A stretch of 64,000 bases of DNA from Runella rosea (GTDB taxonomy: Bacteria > Bacteroidota > Bacteroidia > Cytophagales > Spirosomataceae): assembly GCF_003325355.1 (NCBI RefSeq), contig NZ_CP030850.1, positions 1,178,001-1,242,000 of the forward strand, written 5' to 3'. The translations under genes were made by a program, and so were the position numbers. Under the pieces are notes generated by a model. That model had not been told where the DNA came from, ran no database searches, and saw nothing but the letters and a program-made list of their open reading frames with translations. Below, piece by piece: positions 15,669 through 23,631 of the stretch (within the stretch, counting starts at the first letter, position 1; every line of letters starts with the position of its first letter).

Positions 15669-16112
15669 ATGGCAGCAATCAAAAGAATTTCTAATGCCGT
15701 TTGGAAAGGTACCGGTCTGGAAGGCAGCGGAACCCTTAGCTCAACAAGTGGCGTTTTGAACGAAACTCCTTATTCATTTGCGGCCCGCTTTGTAAGCGAA
15801 GACGGCAAAGCAGGCACCAACCCTGAAGAACTCATCGGTGCTGCCCACGCGGGTTGCTTTTCAATGGCCCTCAGCTTTCAATTGACGGGGGCTGGCTTCC
15901 CTCCCACTCAATTGGCGACTAAAGCCACCGTTGAAATGGAAAAAGGCGATGCTGGTTTTCGGGTGTCGGCCATCAAACTTGCCGTAGAAGGAACCGTTCC
16001 AGGCATATCTGAAGAAAAGTTCCTTGAATTGGCGGGCGTTGCCAAAGCCAACTGTCCTATTTCACAGGCGTTAGCGGCGGTGCCCATCAGCTTAGACGCT
16101 AAGTTGGTGTAA
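15669..16112 (+). CDS. osmC: OsmC family peroxiredoxin
   Basis: A 147-residue OsmC-type hydroperoxide reductase that detoxifies organic peroxides in the cytoplasm with a reactive cysteine pair. The two catalytic cysteines are Cys63 in HAGCFSMAL and Cys129 in KANCPISQAL, with the conserved NPEELIGAAH upstream of the first. The length is that of the OsmC subgroup rather than Ohr. A TAATTTTG match to the Bacteroidota -7 box lies at 15592-15599, so the gene probably has its own promoter, which would give a leader of about 60 bases. It ends in a strong stem-loop that is part of a dispersed repeat. Confidence 0.93.
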   Translation: MAAIKRISNAVWKGTGLEGSGTLSSTSGVLNETPYSFAARFVSEDGKAGTNPEELIGAAHAGCFSMALSFQLTGAGFPPTQLATKATVEMEKGDAGFRVSAIKLAVEGTVPGISEEKFLELAGVAKANCPISQALAAVPISLDAKLV

Positions 16113-16132
16113 TTTCAAAGTATTGAATCCAC

Positions 16133-16235
16133 AAAAAGGGTGGTCTCAGAATTTTGAGGCCACCCTTTTTTATCAAAATGAGGGGATTCTAAACGTTTTT
16201 TATTGTTTTGGCATTTCAGAAAACGAGGTTACTCA
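16133..16235. repeat. Dispersed repeat copy 1, including a bidirectional terminator
   Basis: AAAGGGTGG-CTCA pairs with TGAG-CCACCCTTT (16135-16168) and is flanked by A and T runs, so it can end transcription on both strands between the convergent osmC and oxidase genes. The stem and the following bases (ATGAGGGGATTCTAAACG, then ATTTCAGAAA) recur with few changes at 39523-39640. The rest of the 219-base gap up to 16331 shows nothing else. Confidence 0.7.
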
Positions 16236-16331
16236 CAACTTCCAAGCAGTTTTCTTAAAACCTGCTTAACGCGTTCCTACAGTTTCTAAAATCCTCAAGA
16301 ACAATAATATTGGGCAATGAAAATTCCCCAA

Positions 16332-17705
16332 TTAAATCTCTGGCAATAACTTTCCTGGATTCATTAGATTTTGGGGGTCGATGGCGTGCTTGATGGCCCG
16401 CATCATGTCGAGTGAGGAGCCATGTTCAAGGGCCATGTATTGTAATTTTCCCACGCCGATTCCATGCTCACCAGTGCAGGTGCCACCCATCGCCAAGGCA
16501 CGACGTACTAAGCGCTCATTCAGGGCTTTGGCCCGCTCAAACTCTTCTTTGTATTCGGGATTTATAAGAATCGTGAGGTGAAAATTACCATCGCCCACGT
16601 GCCCAAGAATGGGGGCCATGATACCCATTTTTTCAATGTCCAATTGGGTATCTACGATGCACTTTGCGAGTTGAGAAATGGGCACGCATACGTCCGTCGA
16701 CATCAGTTTTGCGCCAGGCCGCAACGCCATGGCAGAGGGAGCCGCGTCGGTTCGGGCGCGCCACAATCGCTTGCGTCGGGCTTCGTCTTTTTCCCACACA
16801 AAGCCCGCGGCCCCAAAAGAATGGGCGTATACTTCCACTTTTAGGATTTGGGCTTCTACTTCCGCCACCGCGCCGTGAAACTCCAAAAACAGCGTCGGAA
16901 CTTCCTCATAGTCAAGCGATGAATACCGATTAATGGCCCGCATCATGGCGGCATCTAGCAGTTCAATTTTGGCAATGGGCACACCTTTCTGGATCGTTTT
17001 GATGGCCGTGGCTACCGCCGCTTCGACCGTCGGGAATGCACAAACCGCCGCGTAGATGGTCTCGGGCTCGCTGTGCAGTTTTAAAGTAAGCTCCGTAATG
17101 ACACCCAACGTCCCTTCAGCCCCGACTAAAAGACGCGTCAAATCGTAGCCCGCCGACGATTTTTTTGCTTTACTGCCCGTTTTAATGATTTTACCATCGG
17201 GAAGCACGGCCGTTAGCGCCAATACGTTGTCTTTCATGGTTCCGTAGCGAACCGCATTGGTGCCCGACGCCCGCGTGCTTGCCATTCCACCCAAGGTCGC
17301 GTTTACCCCCGGACCAATGGGGAAAAAGAAGCCTGTACCTTCGAGCAACTCGTCCAGTTGATTACGCGTTACACCCGCCTGCACCATCACATACATATCG
17401 TCTTTATTGACTTCCAGCACTTGGTTCATTTCCCGCAGGTCGATGCAGATACCTCCTCTCAACGCCAAAACGTGGCCCTCAATGGAAGTTCCCGCACCAA
17501 ACGGAATAATCGGAACGCCATACTTAGCACAAATGCTCACAATACCAGATACTTCTTCGGTGGTATTTGGAAACACTACGGCATCTGGCGGCATACATTC
17601 ATGGTAGCTGTATCCAGCACCGTGCGCTTCCAGAACGTCCGCATTGACGCTGATTCGCTCGCCGAGATGCGCGGTAAGTTCTTGAAAAAAAGGAGGGTTA
17701 TTCAC
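16332..17705 (-). CDS. FAD-linked oxidase (glycolate oxidase GlcD / D-lactate dehydrogenase-like)
   Basis: A flavoenzyme of about 457 residues of the VAO/GlcD family that oxidises a 2-hydroxyacid such as D-lactate or glycolate. The FAD-binding block is clear: AKYGVPIIPFGAGTSIEG, then GCNATLGG-like GPGVNATLGGMASTRASGTNAVRYG. The C-terminal domain ends with GHVGDGNFHLTI and GTCTGEHGIGVGK, diagnostic for D-lactate/glycolate enzymes. No ATG exists in the right place; the reading that starts at 17786 would overlap the neighbouring gene, so a GTG at 17705 (VNNPPFF) is the likely start. It is the last gene of a minus-strand cluster. The exact substrate is not decidable. Confidence 0.88.
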   Translation of the reverse strand: MNNPPFFQELTAHLGERISVNADVLEAHGAGYSYHECMPPDAVVFPNTTEEVSGIVSICAKYGVPIIPFGAGTSIEGHVLALRGGICIDLREMNQVLEVNKDDMYVMVQAGVTRNQLDELLEGTGFFFPIGPGVNATLGGMASTRASGTNAVRYGTMKDNVLALTAVLPDGKIIKTGSKAKKSSAGYDLTRLLVGAEGTLGVITELTLKLHSEPETIYAAVCAFPTVEAAVATAIKTIQKGVPIAKIELLDAAMMRAINRYSSLDYEEVPTLFLEFHGAVAEVEAQILKVEVYAHSFGAAGFVWEKDEARRKRLWRARTDAAPSAMALRPGAKLMSTDVCVPISQLAKCIVDTQLDIEKMGIMAPILGHVGDGNFHLTILINPEYKEEFERAKALNERLVRRALAMGGTCTGEHGIGVGKLQYMALEHGSSLDMMRAIKHAIDPQNLMNPGKLLPEI

Positions 17706-17724
17706 GTAAAAAAATTGAAAAGAA

Positions 17725-18030
17725 TTATTTATCAAACTGAAGCTTTGCCAATAAATCATTGGTAACGCCTTCGGTATACATGCCATAACCGCTCACCAAG
17801 AGCCCTTTGATTTGATGATTTTCGGACGATATGGCGTACAAAACCGCCTCATCGGCGGGGTCGGTGGGGCCTTCGAATCGAAAAAACTCATCAATTTTAA
17901 ACTCATCGGCAAACACTTTAAATTTCCCTTCACGACATTCCAGGCAATCTTCTCTCAGGTTAAAATCTTCTACATAGCCTTCTTGACGAAGGGCCTCCAT
18001 GGTCTCAGAAAGTGTATCGTAGGCTTGCAT
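17725..18030 (-). CDS. Small conserved protein (annotated in relatives as phosphoribosylpyrophosphate synthetase)
   Basis: A 101-residue cytoplasmic protein widespread in Bacteroidota. Similar proteins are often labelled phosphoribosylpyrophosphate synthetase, but it is far too short and lacks the PRPP loop, so that label is doubtful. Visible features are the pair DCLEC (residues 28-32), an acidic strand-rich middle (FKIDEFFRFEGPTDPADEAVLYAIS) and a glycine-containing end GLLVSGYGMYTEG. It lies between the small acetyltransferase and the flavin oxidase with gaps of 12 and 19 bases, hence probably one operon. Function unknown. Confidence 0.75.
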   Translation of the reverse strand: MQAYDTLSETMEALRQEGYVEDFNLREDCLECREGKFKVFADEFKIDEFFRFEGPTDPADEAVLYAISSENHQIKGLLVSGYGMYTEGVTNDLLAKLQFDK

Positions 18031-18042
18031 GTTGAGTATGTT

Positions 18043-18315
18043 TTAAGGTTGCATTAAGTCTTGGTATTCAGGATGTTCCTGAATGTATTTCTTAAAAAAA
18101 GGGCAATAGATTTTTACAGGCCATTGTTCTTGTCTGATGGTATTAAGGACAAACACGGCCAATTGGGCCGCCAATCCCCTGCCACGCAATACGTGCGGAA
18201 CGAAGGTATGAAGGATATAAATCGTTCCTTGTTTCCATTGGTACTCCACAAAGGCAACTTCTCCGTCAACTTCTGCTTCAAAACGATGCCGTTCAACGTT
18301 ATTGATGATATTCAT
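18043..18315 (-). CDS. Small GNAT-type N-acetyltransferase (YjdJ-like)
   Basis: A 90-residue mini-acetyltransferase of the GCN5-related CG/YjdJ group. It contains the strand IYILHTFVPHVLRGRGLAAQLAVFVL with the acetyl-CoA loop R-G-R-G-L-A, and the C-terminal signature KIYCPFFKKYIQEHPEY, in which a conserved Cys precedes the YIxxHPEY motif. The length is normal for this subgroup, which contains only the core of the GNAT fold. The substrate is unknown. It lies in a minus-strand cluster between the metallophosphoesterase (9 bases upstream) and a small conserved gene (12 bases downstream). Confidence 0.87.
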   Translation of the reverse strand: MNIINNVERHRFEAEVDGEVAFVEYQWKQGTIYILHTFVPHVLRGRGLAAQLAVFVLNTIRQEQWPVKIYCPFFKKYIQEHPEYQDLMQP

Positions 18316-18324
18316 GCGTTTATT

Positions 18325-19593
18325 TTATGCTTTCACTAACTCTACGACCGTAATTTCGGGCAAGATACCCACCCGCCCAGGATAACCAATGTAGCCAAAC
18401 CCGCGATTTACGTACAAATGTTGGTCGCCTTCAGTGTACAAACCGCCCCATTGCTTATAACGATATTGCACTGGACTCCACTGAAAACCACCGATTTCGA
18501 CGCCAAACTGCATCCCGTGGGTATGACCCGCAAAGGCCACGTCAATGTCTTTATACGTTGGCGTCACCTGCCCATTCCAATGGCTTGGGTCGTGTGAAAG
18601 TAACAATTTTACGGGAAAATCTTCGGTATTTTCGTAGGCATTTTTAAGGTTGCCATATTTGGCAAAACCGCCCATTCCCCAGTTTTGAATCCCTAAAAGG
18701 CCGATTTGCTCATTACCAACTTTGATGGCGCGGTGCTCGTCCAAAAGCAAATCCCAGCCCATCAGGCGGTGGGCTTCCTTCAAGTCCTGGAGGTTTCGGT
18801 GCTTGGCTTCAGCGCTTGTCCATTGGTAATAATCACCATAATCGTGGTTTCCCAAGACCGAGAATGTCCCCAAGGGTGCTTTAATTTTCTTGAAAATATC
18901 AATGTAATCCTTCACTTCATCGGCGGTATTGTTGACCAAATCGCCAGTGAAGAAAAACAAATCGGGCTTCTCGCCCATTAGCATTTCAACGCCCCCTTTT
19001 ACGGCTGTTTTATTGAAAAAACTGCCCGAGTGAATATCCGAAAGCTGACCAATTTTGATGCCTTCAAACGCCTTAGGAAGGTTTTTGACCGGAATCCGTA
19101 CCCGACGAATACGGTAATCATGCGCCCCCGAAATAATGCCATAAGTAAAGCCCATTGCGGTTGTACCTGCCACAGCCAGTGCCGTTTTCATCAAAAACTC
19201 CGAACGTGGAATCGCATCGGCTTGGGGAGCCGAAGTTGGTGACTGAACGCTGGACGAACCGTTGGTAAAATAGCCCGTCACCCATTTTCCAAACCGAATG
19301 ACATCGTCAATTAAAAGCACAAATAGGGCGAAGAATTTGGCGAAATAGGGAATCAATAAAGCGGTCCAGATGAATTGGCGCGTCATGCGACTGAGGGAAT
19401 CGGGCGGAACCAGAAATTGGGTCACAATCCAAACCACTAAACTGATGGCAGGAATGGCCCAATAAATACCGTGAATGAGGCGGCGCGTATCGGCAGTACT
19501 GTCGCGGGTGAGGGTTCTGACAGCTTGGAAAACGTAGTAATCCAACAAAAAGAAAATGCCAATGGTGATAAGGATGGCTGGAAGTCGATTCAT
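18325..19593 (-). CDS. Membrane-anchored metallophosphoesterase
   Basis: A 422-residue calcineurin-type phosphoesterase with an N-terminal membrane domain: hydrophobic segments near residues 5-22, 42-62 and 75-95, and a further one at 137-156. The catalytic domain follows with all metal ligands: Asp186 and His188 in SDIHSG, Asp218 and Asn221 in GDLVNN, GNHD at 248-251, His334 in LSHD and GHTH at 356-359. This layout resembles YkuE-like or LpxG-like phosphodiesterases acting at the membrane surface. The substrate is uncertain. It is the first gene of the minus-strand cluster down to 16332. Confidence 0.9.
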   Translation of the reverse strand: MNRLPAILITIGIFFLLDYYVFQAVRTLTRDSTADTRRLIHGIYWAIPAISLVVWIVTQFLVPPDSLSRMTRQFIWTALLIPYFAKFFALFVLLIDDVIRFGKWVTGYFTNGSSSVQSPTSAPQADAIPRSEFLMKTALAVAGTTAMGFTYGIISGAHDYRIRRVRIPVKNLPKAFEGIKIGQLSDIHSGSFFNKTAVKGGVEMLMGEKPDLFFFTGDLVNNTADEVKDYIDIFKKIKAPLGTFSVLGNHDYGDYYQWTSAEAKHRNLQDLKEAHRLMGWDLLLDEHRAIKVGNEQIGLLGIQNWGMGGFAKYGNLKNAYENTEDFPVKLLLSHDPSHWNGQVTPTYKDIDVAFAGHTHGMQFGVEIGGFQWSPVQYRYKQWGGLYTEGDQHLYVNRGFGYIGYPGRVGILPEITVVELVKA

Positions 19594-19728
19594 AATCAGT
19601 TAGAATGGGTTTCAGTTTGTAACAAAATACCTACCTAAAAAGTGTACGACGGAAGTAGATTTGTGGGAAACGGCAATTTTTTAGGATGAAGTCACTATTT
19701 TTGGCCATCATCTATTTTTTACCTCATT

Positions 19729-20145
19729 ATGATTGATATTCAATTGTTAGATACAACATTATCAACCCAAACTTGTTTTGATTATGTTTTGTCCGACGAA
19801 GCGGGCGGAATTGTAACGTTTGTGGGCACCGTACGCAATCACACCAAAGGCAAACGTGTATTACGTTTGGAATTTGAAGCTTATGCCCCGATGGCGGTCA
19901 AAGAGATGCAAAAAATTGCAGAAGAGGCCGTTCGTCGTTGGCCAGTGTTAAAGATTTCCATTCACCACCGCATTGGCGTACTAGACATCGGCGAAATCCC
20001 CGTCGTCATTGCCGTTGCTTGCGCCCACCGAAACGCCGCTTTTGAAGCCTGCCAGTTTGCAATAGATACCCTCAAGGAAACCGTTCCTATCTGGAAAAAG
20101 GAGTTTTTTGAAGACGGAGAAGTCTGGGTAGCGGCGCATCCTTGA
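19729..20145 (+). CDS. moaE: Molybdopterin synthase catalytic subunit MoaE
   Basis: A 138-residue large subunit of molybdopterin synthase, which puts the dithiolene sulfurs into precursor Z during molybdenum cofactor synthesis. Family blocks are GGIVTFVGTVRNHTKGK, LEFEAYAPMAVKEM, HRIGVLDIGEIPVVIAVACAHRNAAFEAC and DTLKETVPIWKKEFFEDGEVWV. The last block carries the conserved lysines that receive the MoaD thiocarboxylate. The protein is full length. The only other molybdoenzyme-related gene in view is fdhD, 61 bases downstream; moaA, moaC and moaD must lie elsewhere. Confidence 0.95.
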   Translation: MIDIQLLDTTLSTQTCFDYVLSDEAGGIVTFVGTVRNHTKGKRVLRLEFEAYAPMAVKEMQKIAEEAVRRWPVLKISIHHRIGVLDIGEIPVVIAVACAHRNAAFEACQFAIDTLKETVPIWKKEFFEDGEVWVAAHP

Positions 20146-20206
20146 AATTGAAACGATCCAAACAGAAAAATAATAAACTACAAAATGTAAATGTAATCCC
20201 ACACCC

Positions 20207-21043
20207 ATGAGTACTAAAGATGTAATGATATGGCGGTCAAATCGCGCAGGCACCCATTATGTGGCCGACACCGTCGTGATGGAAGAGCCGTTGGAAATTC
20301 GCATCCGATTTCAAGATTCTGATGGTAAATGGGTCGAACGTCCGCTTTCGATTACCATGCGCACCCCTGGCGATGACCAAGCTTTGGCGGTGGGTTTTAT
20401 GTTTACGGAAGGAATGTTACTGAAAAATCAGTTGGATAAAGTAACGATTGGACTCGAAAATACCGTCACCGTTCACTTTAAACCCGACGTGCGGCCTGAG
20501 TTGGAAAAACTCCAACGCAATTTTTACGCTACCTCCAGCTGCGGTGTTTGCGGAAAATCCTCACTTGATTCCTTGGGCTACACCTATGAGACCCTGCACT
20601 TAGCGGAAAATCTTTCGCCTTTGTCGCCCGAATTGATTGGGTCATTGCCCCAAAAGCTCACCGAATATCAGTCAATTTTTGACGAAACAGGGGGCATCCA
20701 TGCGGCAGGGCTATTTGATTGGGAAGGGAATCTTATTCTTTCTGCCGAAGACGTGGGGCGGCACAATGCCGTGGACAAAATAGCAGGAAAAGCCCTGATG
20801 CAGCAATCCCTCCCTTTCAATCAGCACATTCTGATGCTGAGCGGTCGCGCTTGTTTTGAGCTATTACATAAGGCTTTGGCTCTAAATATCCCTGTGGTAG
20901 TGGCGGTAGGCGCCCCTTCTAGTTTGGCCATCGAAACCGCCGAGCGCTTTGGTCAAACCCTCATCGGTTTTGCGCGAGATGGGCGTTTTAATGTGTATTC
21001 GGGCATTCATCGGGTAGATGCGTTGGTGCTTCCCAAGAAGTAA
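20207..21043 (+). CDS. fdhD: Formate dehydrogenase accessory sulfurtransferase FdhD
   Basis: A 278-residue sulfurtransferase that passes sulfur to the molybdenum cofactor of formate dehydrogenase. The catalytic motif is TSSCGVCGK with Cys112 and Cys115. Other family blocks are TPGDDQALAVGFMFTEGM, FDETGGIHAAGLFDWEG, AEDVGRHNAVDKI and LSGRACFELLHKA. It follows moaE closely and the two are probably co-transcribed. No formate dehydrogenase gene lies in the window, so the target enzyme must be elsewhere in the genome. Confidence 0.95.
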   Translation: MSTKDVMIWRSNRAGTHYVADTVVMEEPLEIRIRFQDSDGKWVERPLSITMRTPGDDQALAVGFMFTEGMLLKNQLDKVTIGLENTVTVHFKPDVRPELEKLQRNFYATSSCGVCGKSSLDSLGYTYETLHLAENLSPLSPELIGSLPQKLTEYQSIFDETGGIHAAGLFDWEGNLILSAEDVGRHNAVDKIAGKALMQQSLPFNQHILMLSGRACFELLHKALALNIPVVVAVGAPSSLAIETAERFGQTLIGFARDGRFNVYSGIHRVDALVLPKK

Positions 21044-21065
21044 TTCCAGATAAAAACGCTTCCGT

Positions 21066-21121
21066 TTCACCCCCGTTTGATTTCTGCTTCACCCCCGTTT
21101 CCCTACGCTTCGCCCCCGTTT
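21066..21121. repeat. Three phased TTC[A/G]CCCCCGTTT repeats
   Basis: Three copies at 21066-21078, 21088-21100 and 21109-21121; the third has G instead of A at position 4. The repeat periods are 22 and 21 bases, about two helical turns, so all copies face the same side of the DNA. They lie about 60-115 bases upstream of the TonB-dependent receptor gene. Possible cooperative regulator sites; no known motif recognised. Confidence 0.5.
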
Positions 21122-21134
21122 GGGTTTTGCAGCC

Positions 21135-21180
21135 GACTTGTTTGTGTGAATTTTGAAACGAAAACAACCACAAACAAGTC
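21135..21180 (+). promoter_or_regulatory. 12-bp inverted repeat abutting the TonB-receptor start codon
   Basis: GACTTGTTTGTG (21135-21146) and CACAAACAAGTC (21169-21180) form a perfect 12-bp dyad with a 22-base spacer. The right arm ends at the base before the ATG at 21181. In mRNA it would fold into a stem that hides the translation start region; in DNA it could be an operator. Confidence 0.5.
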
Positions 21181-23574
21181 ATGAAAACAACTATTCATTC
21201 TCTTTTGATGGCAGTCAGCCTATTAACAGCCCTTTTTTTCAATTACACTTCTCAAGCGCAGTCATCTGCCACACAAACCGTACGCGGCAAGATTACCGAT
21301 GCGGCCTCAAAAGCCCCCGTAGTGGGCGCTACGGTGGTGGTGGTCGGAAGCACTCCCCTCAATGGTACCACCACCGATACCGACGGCAATTTTCGTTTGT
21401 CGGGCGTGTCTACGGGCCGAATTGCGCTGAAAATCACCTACATCGGGTACGAAGACATCTTCGCCAAAGACATCATCGTCAACGCGGGCAAAGAAGTCGT
21501 TTTGGATTTTCCCATGACCGAGAGTTTTACGAAACTCAACGAAGTAACCGTTAGCTATAAACGCAGCGAAGACAACAAAGTCGCCAACAACGAAATGGCT
21601 ACCGTGAGTGCACGTCCGTTTAGTCCCGCTGAAACCCTCAAATACGCAGGTAGCCTCGGCGACCCCTCGCGTATGGCGGCCAATTTTGCGGGTGTAAGCG
21701 GTGCCAACGACGCCCGCAACGACATTGTGGTGCGCGGTAACTCCCCCGCCTCGCTGCTCTGGCGGCTCGACGGCGTCAATATTCCCAACCCCAACCACTT
21801 CGGTTCGTTGGGGACTTCAGGCGGGCCAGTTTCGATGTTGAATACCAATTTGTTGGCAAAATCTGATTTTCTAACAGGGGCATTTCCCGCAGAATATGCC
21901 AACGCGCTCGGCTCAGTCTTTGATTTACGACTACGCAAAGGCAACGACGAAAAGCACGAATTTCTCACCCAAATCGGCTTCAACGGCGTGGAAGTCGGCG
22001 CAGAGGGACCTTACAGCAAAAAATCAAAGGCTTCGTATTTGGTCAATTATCGTTACTCACTTTTTGGTTTAATGTCTAACATTGGGTTTGAAATAGCAGG
22101 AACCCCTTATTATCAAGACTTTACGTTCAAAACCGACATTCCCGTTGGGAAAAAAGGGAACCTAAGTTTTTGGACCATCGGCGGCAAAAGCAACGTCACG
22201 TTTTTGGGTAAAGATGTAGACACTGAAAAAGGCGATGCCTACGGCGACGAAAACAACAACACCCGCGTCAATTTCGAATCAGGCGTTGCGGCGCTGTCGT
22301 ACGAGCACCGTTTTTCGGACAGAACCTACGGCAAAATCACGCTTTCGGGTTCGCGCTCCACCCAGAATTTCAAGGGTGATACTGTGCTTTATAAAACGGG
22401 CGTCAAAGAAGTTTTGCAAGAGATCCAGAACGAAGAAGCGCTGTTTACCAACGAAAAGCTTTCCATCAACGCATCCGTTAACCATAAAATCAACGCCAAA
22501 AGTAAACTGTCGGGCGGTATCATCGTCGATTTGAATCGCTTTGATTTGCTCAACCGAGCACTTTACCCAGCGGTAATTTCGCGAAGAAATACCCAAGGCG
22601 AGACCATGCTCTCGCAGGCATATATCCAGTGGAAACACCGTTTCAGCCAAAATCTAACATTAAATGCGGGTCTGACGGGTCTTCATTATGAACTGAACAA
22701 CAAAAACGCCGTGGAGCCGCGTCTGGGTTTGAGTTATGTCCTAAATGAGCGCAGCACCCTGAATGTAGCCTACGGCCTACACAGCAACCTTCAACCGCTC
22801 CTGTTGTACTTTTACCAATCTCCCAACCCAAATGGGGGTTATAACCTATCCAACAAAGACTTAGGTTTTACGCGGAGCCATCATATTGTATTGGGATACG
22901 AACGAAATCTCACCGAAAATATTCGTTTAAAAGTAGAAACCTATTACCAATCATTGTTTGATGTGCCAGTGCAAAGTACGCCCGGCTTTTATTCGGTGTT
23001 GATAGAAGGGGCTGATTTTGCGCCCATTGACCAAGGCAATTTGGTCAACAAAGGCACTGGCCGTAACTACGGCGTCGAAATTACCCTCGAAAAATATTTT
23101 TCCAACAATTATTATTTCTTGTTGACGGGGTCGGTGTTTGATTCAAAATACAAAGGCAGCGACGGTATCGAGCGCAATACCCCTTTCAACGGCCATTATG
23201 TATTGAATGCGCTTGCTGGAAAGGAGATTCCGTTGGGTCAAAACAGTTCGATAAGCATCAATTGGAAACTCACCACCGCCGGAGGGCGCTACATTCGCCC
23301 CATCAACTTAGGCGCTTCTGCCGACGCCCAAACGACCGTTTATGATGATGAGCGCGCGTTTTTACAACAACAAAACGGCTACTTCCGTACCGACCTTAAA
23401 ATTGGCTACAAACTCAACCGTAAGCACGCTACGCACGAGATTGCGATTGATTTACAGAACTTTACCAATAGTCAAAACATATTTCAACAGGCCTATAATC
23501 CCCGTACCAATCAGATTGGGACGGCCTATCAGCAAGGCTTTCTACCGATTCCGTTTTATCGTTTGACATTCTAA
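21181..23574 (+). CDS. TonB-dependent receptor with CarboxypepD-like N-terminal domain
   Basis: A 797-residue outer-membrane receptor. After a signal peptide (residues 1-26) comes a carboxypeptidase-regulatory-like domain (VRGKITDAASKAPVVGATVVV ... DTDGNFRLSGV), then the plug (NDIVVRGNSPASLLWRLDGVNIPNPNHFG) and a 22-strand-type barrel ending in a terminal aromatic residue (RLTF). The absence of a SusD-like partner suggests a non-SusC receptor for a metal chelate, peptide or small ligand. An inverted repeat at the start codon and three phased repeats upstream hint at tight regulation. The ligand is unknown. Confidence 0.9.
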   Translation: MKTTIHSLLMAVSLLTALFFNYTSQAQSSATQTVRGKITDAASKAPVVGATVVVVGSTPLNGTTTDTDGNFRLSGVSTGRIALKITYIGYEDIFAKDIIVNAGKEVVLDFPMTESFTKLNEVTVSYKRSEDNKVANNEMATVSARPFSPAETLKYAGSLGDPSRMAANFAGVSGANDARNDIVVRGNSPASLLWRLDGVNIPNPNHFGSLGTSGGPVSMLNTNLLAKSDFLTGAFPAEYANALGSVFDLRLRKGNDEKHEFLTQIGFNGVEVGAEGPYSKKSKASYLVNYRYSLFGLMSNIGFEIAGTPYYQDFTFKTDIPVGKKGNLSFWTIGGKSNVTFLGKDVDTEKGDAYGDENNNTRVNFESGVAALSYEHRFSDRTYGKITLSGSRSTQNFKGDTVLYKTGVKEVLQEIQNEEALFTNEKLSINASVNHKINAKSKLSGGIIVDLNRFDLLNRALYPAVISRRNTQGETMLSQAYIQWKHRFSQNLTLNAGLTGLHYELNNKNAVEPRLGLSYVLNERSTLNVAYGLHSNLQPLLLYFYQSPNPNGGYNLSNKDLGFTRSHHIVLGYERNLTENIRLKVETYYQSLFDVPVQSTPGFYSVLIEGADFAPIDQGNLVNKGTGRNYGVEITLEKYFSNNYYFLLTGSVFDSKYKGSDGIERNTPFNGHYVLNALAGKEIPLGQNSSISINWKLTTAGGRYIRPINLGASADAQTTVYDDERAFLQQQNGYFRTDLKIGYKLNRKHATHEIAIDLQNFTNSQNIFQQAYNPRTNQIGTAYQQGFLPIPFYRLTF

Positions 23575-23631
23575 TTTTAAACTAGCCATTCCAAGCATTG
23601 TAGTCTTGGAATGGCTACCAATCATACAACC

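Noticed and set aside
17706..17786. N-terminal extension of the FAD-linked oxidase to 17786
   Set aside because: It would overlap the end of the neighbouring small gene and adds residues unlike the family; GTG at 17705 is more plausible.
21066..21121. CRISPR-like array
   Set aside because: Only three 13-base units with 8-9 base gaps; repeat and spacer lengths are far too short.
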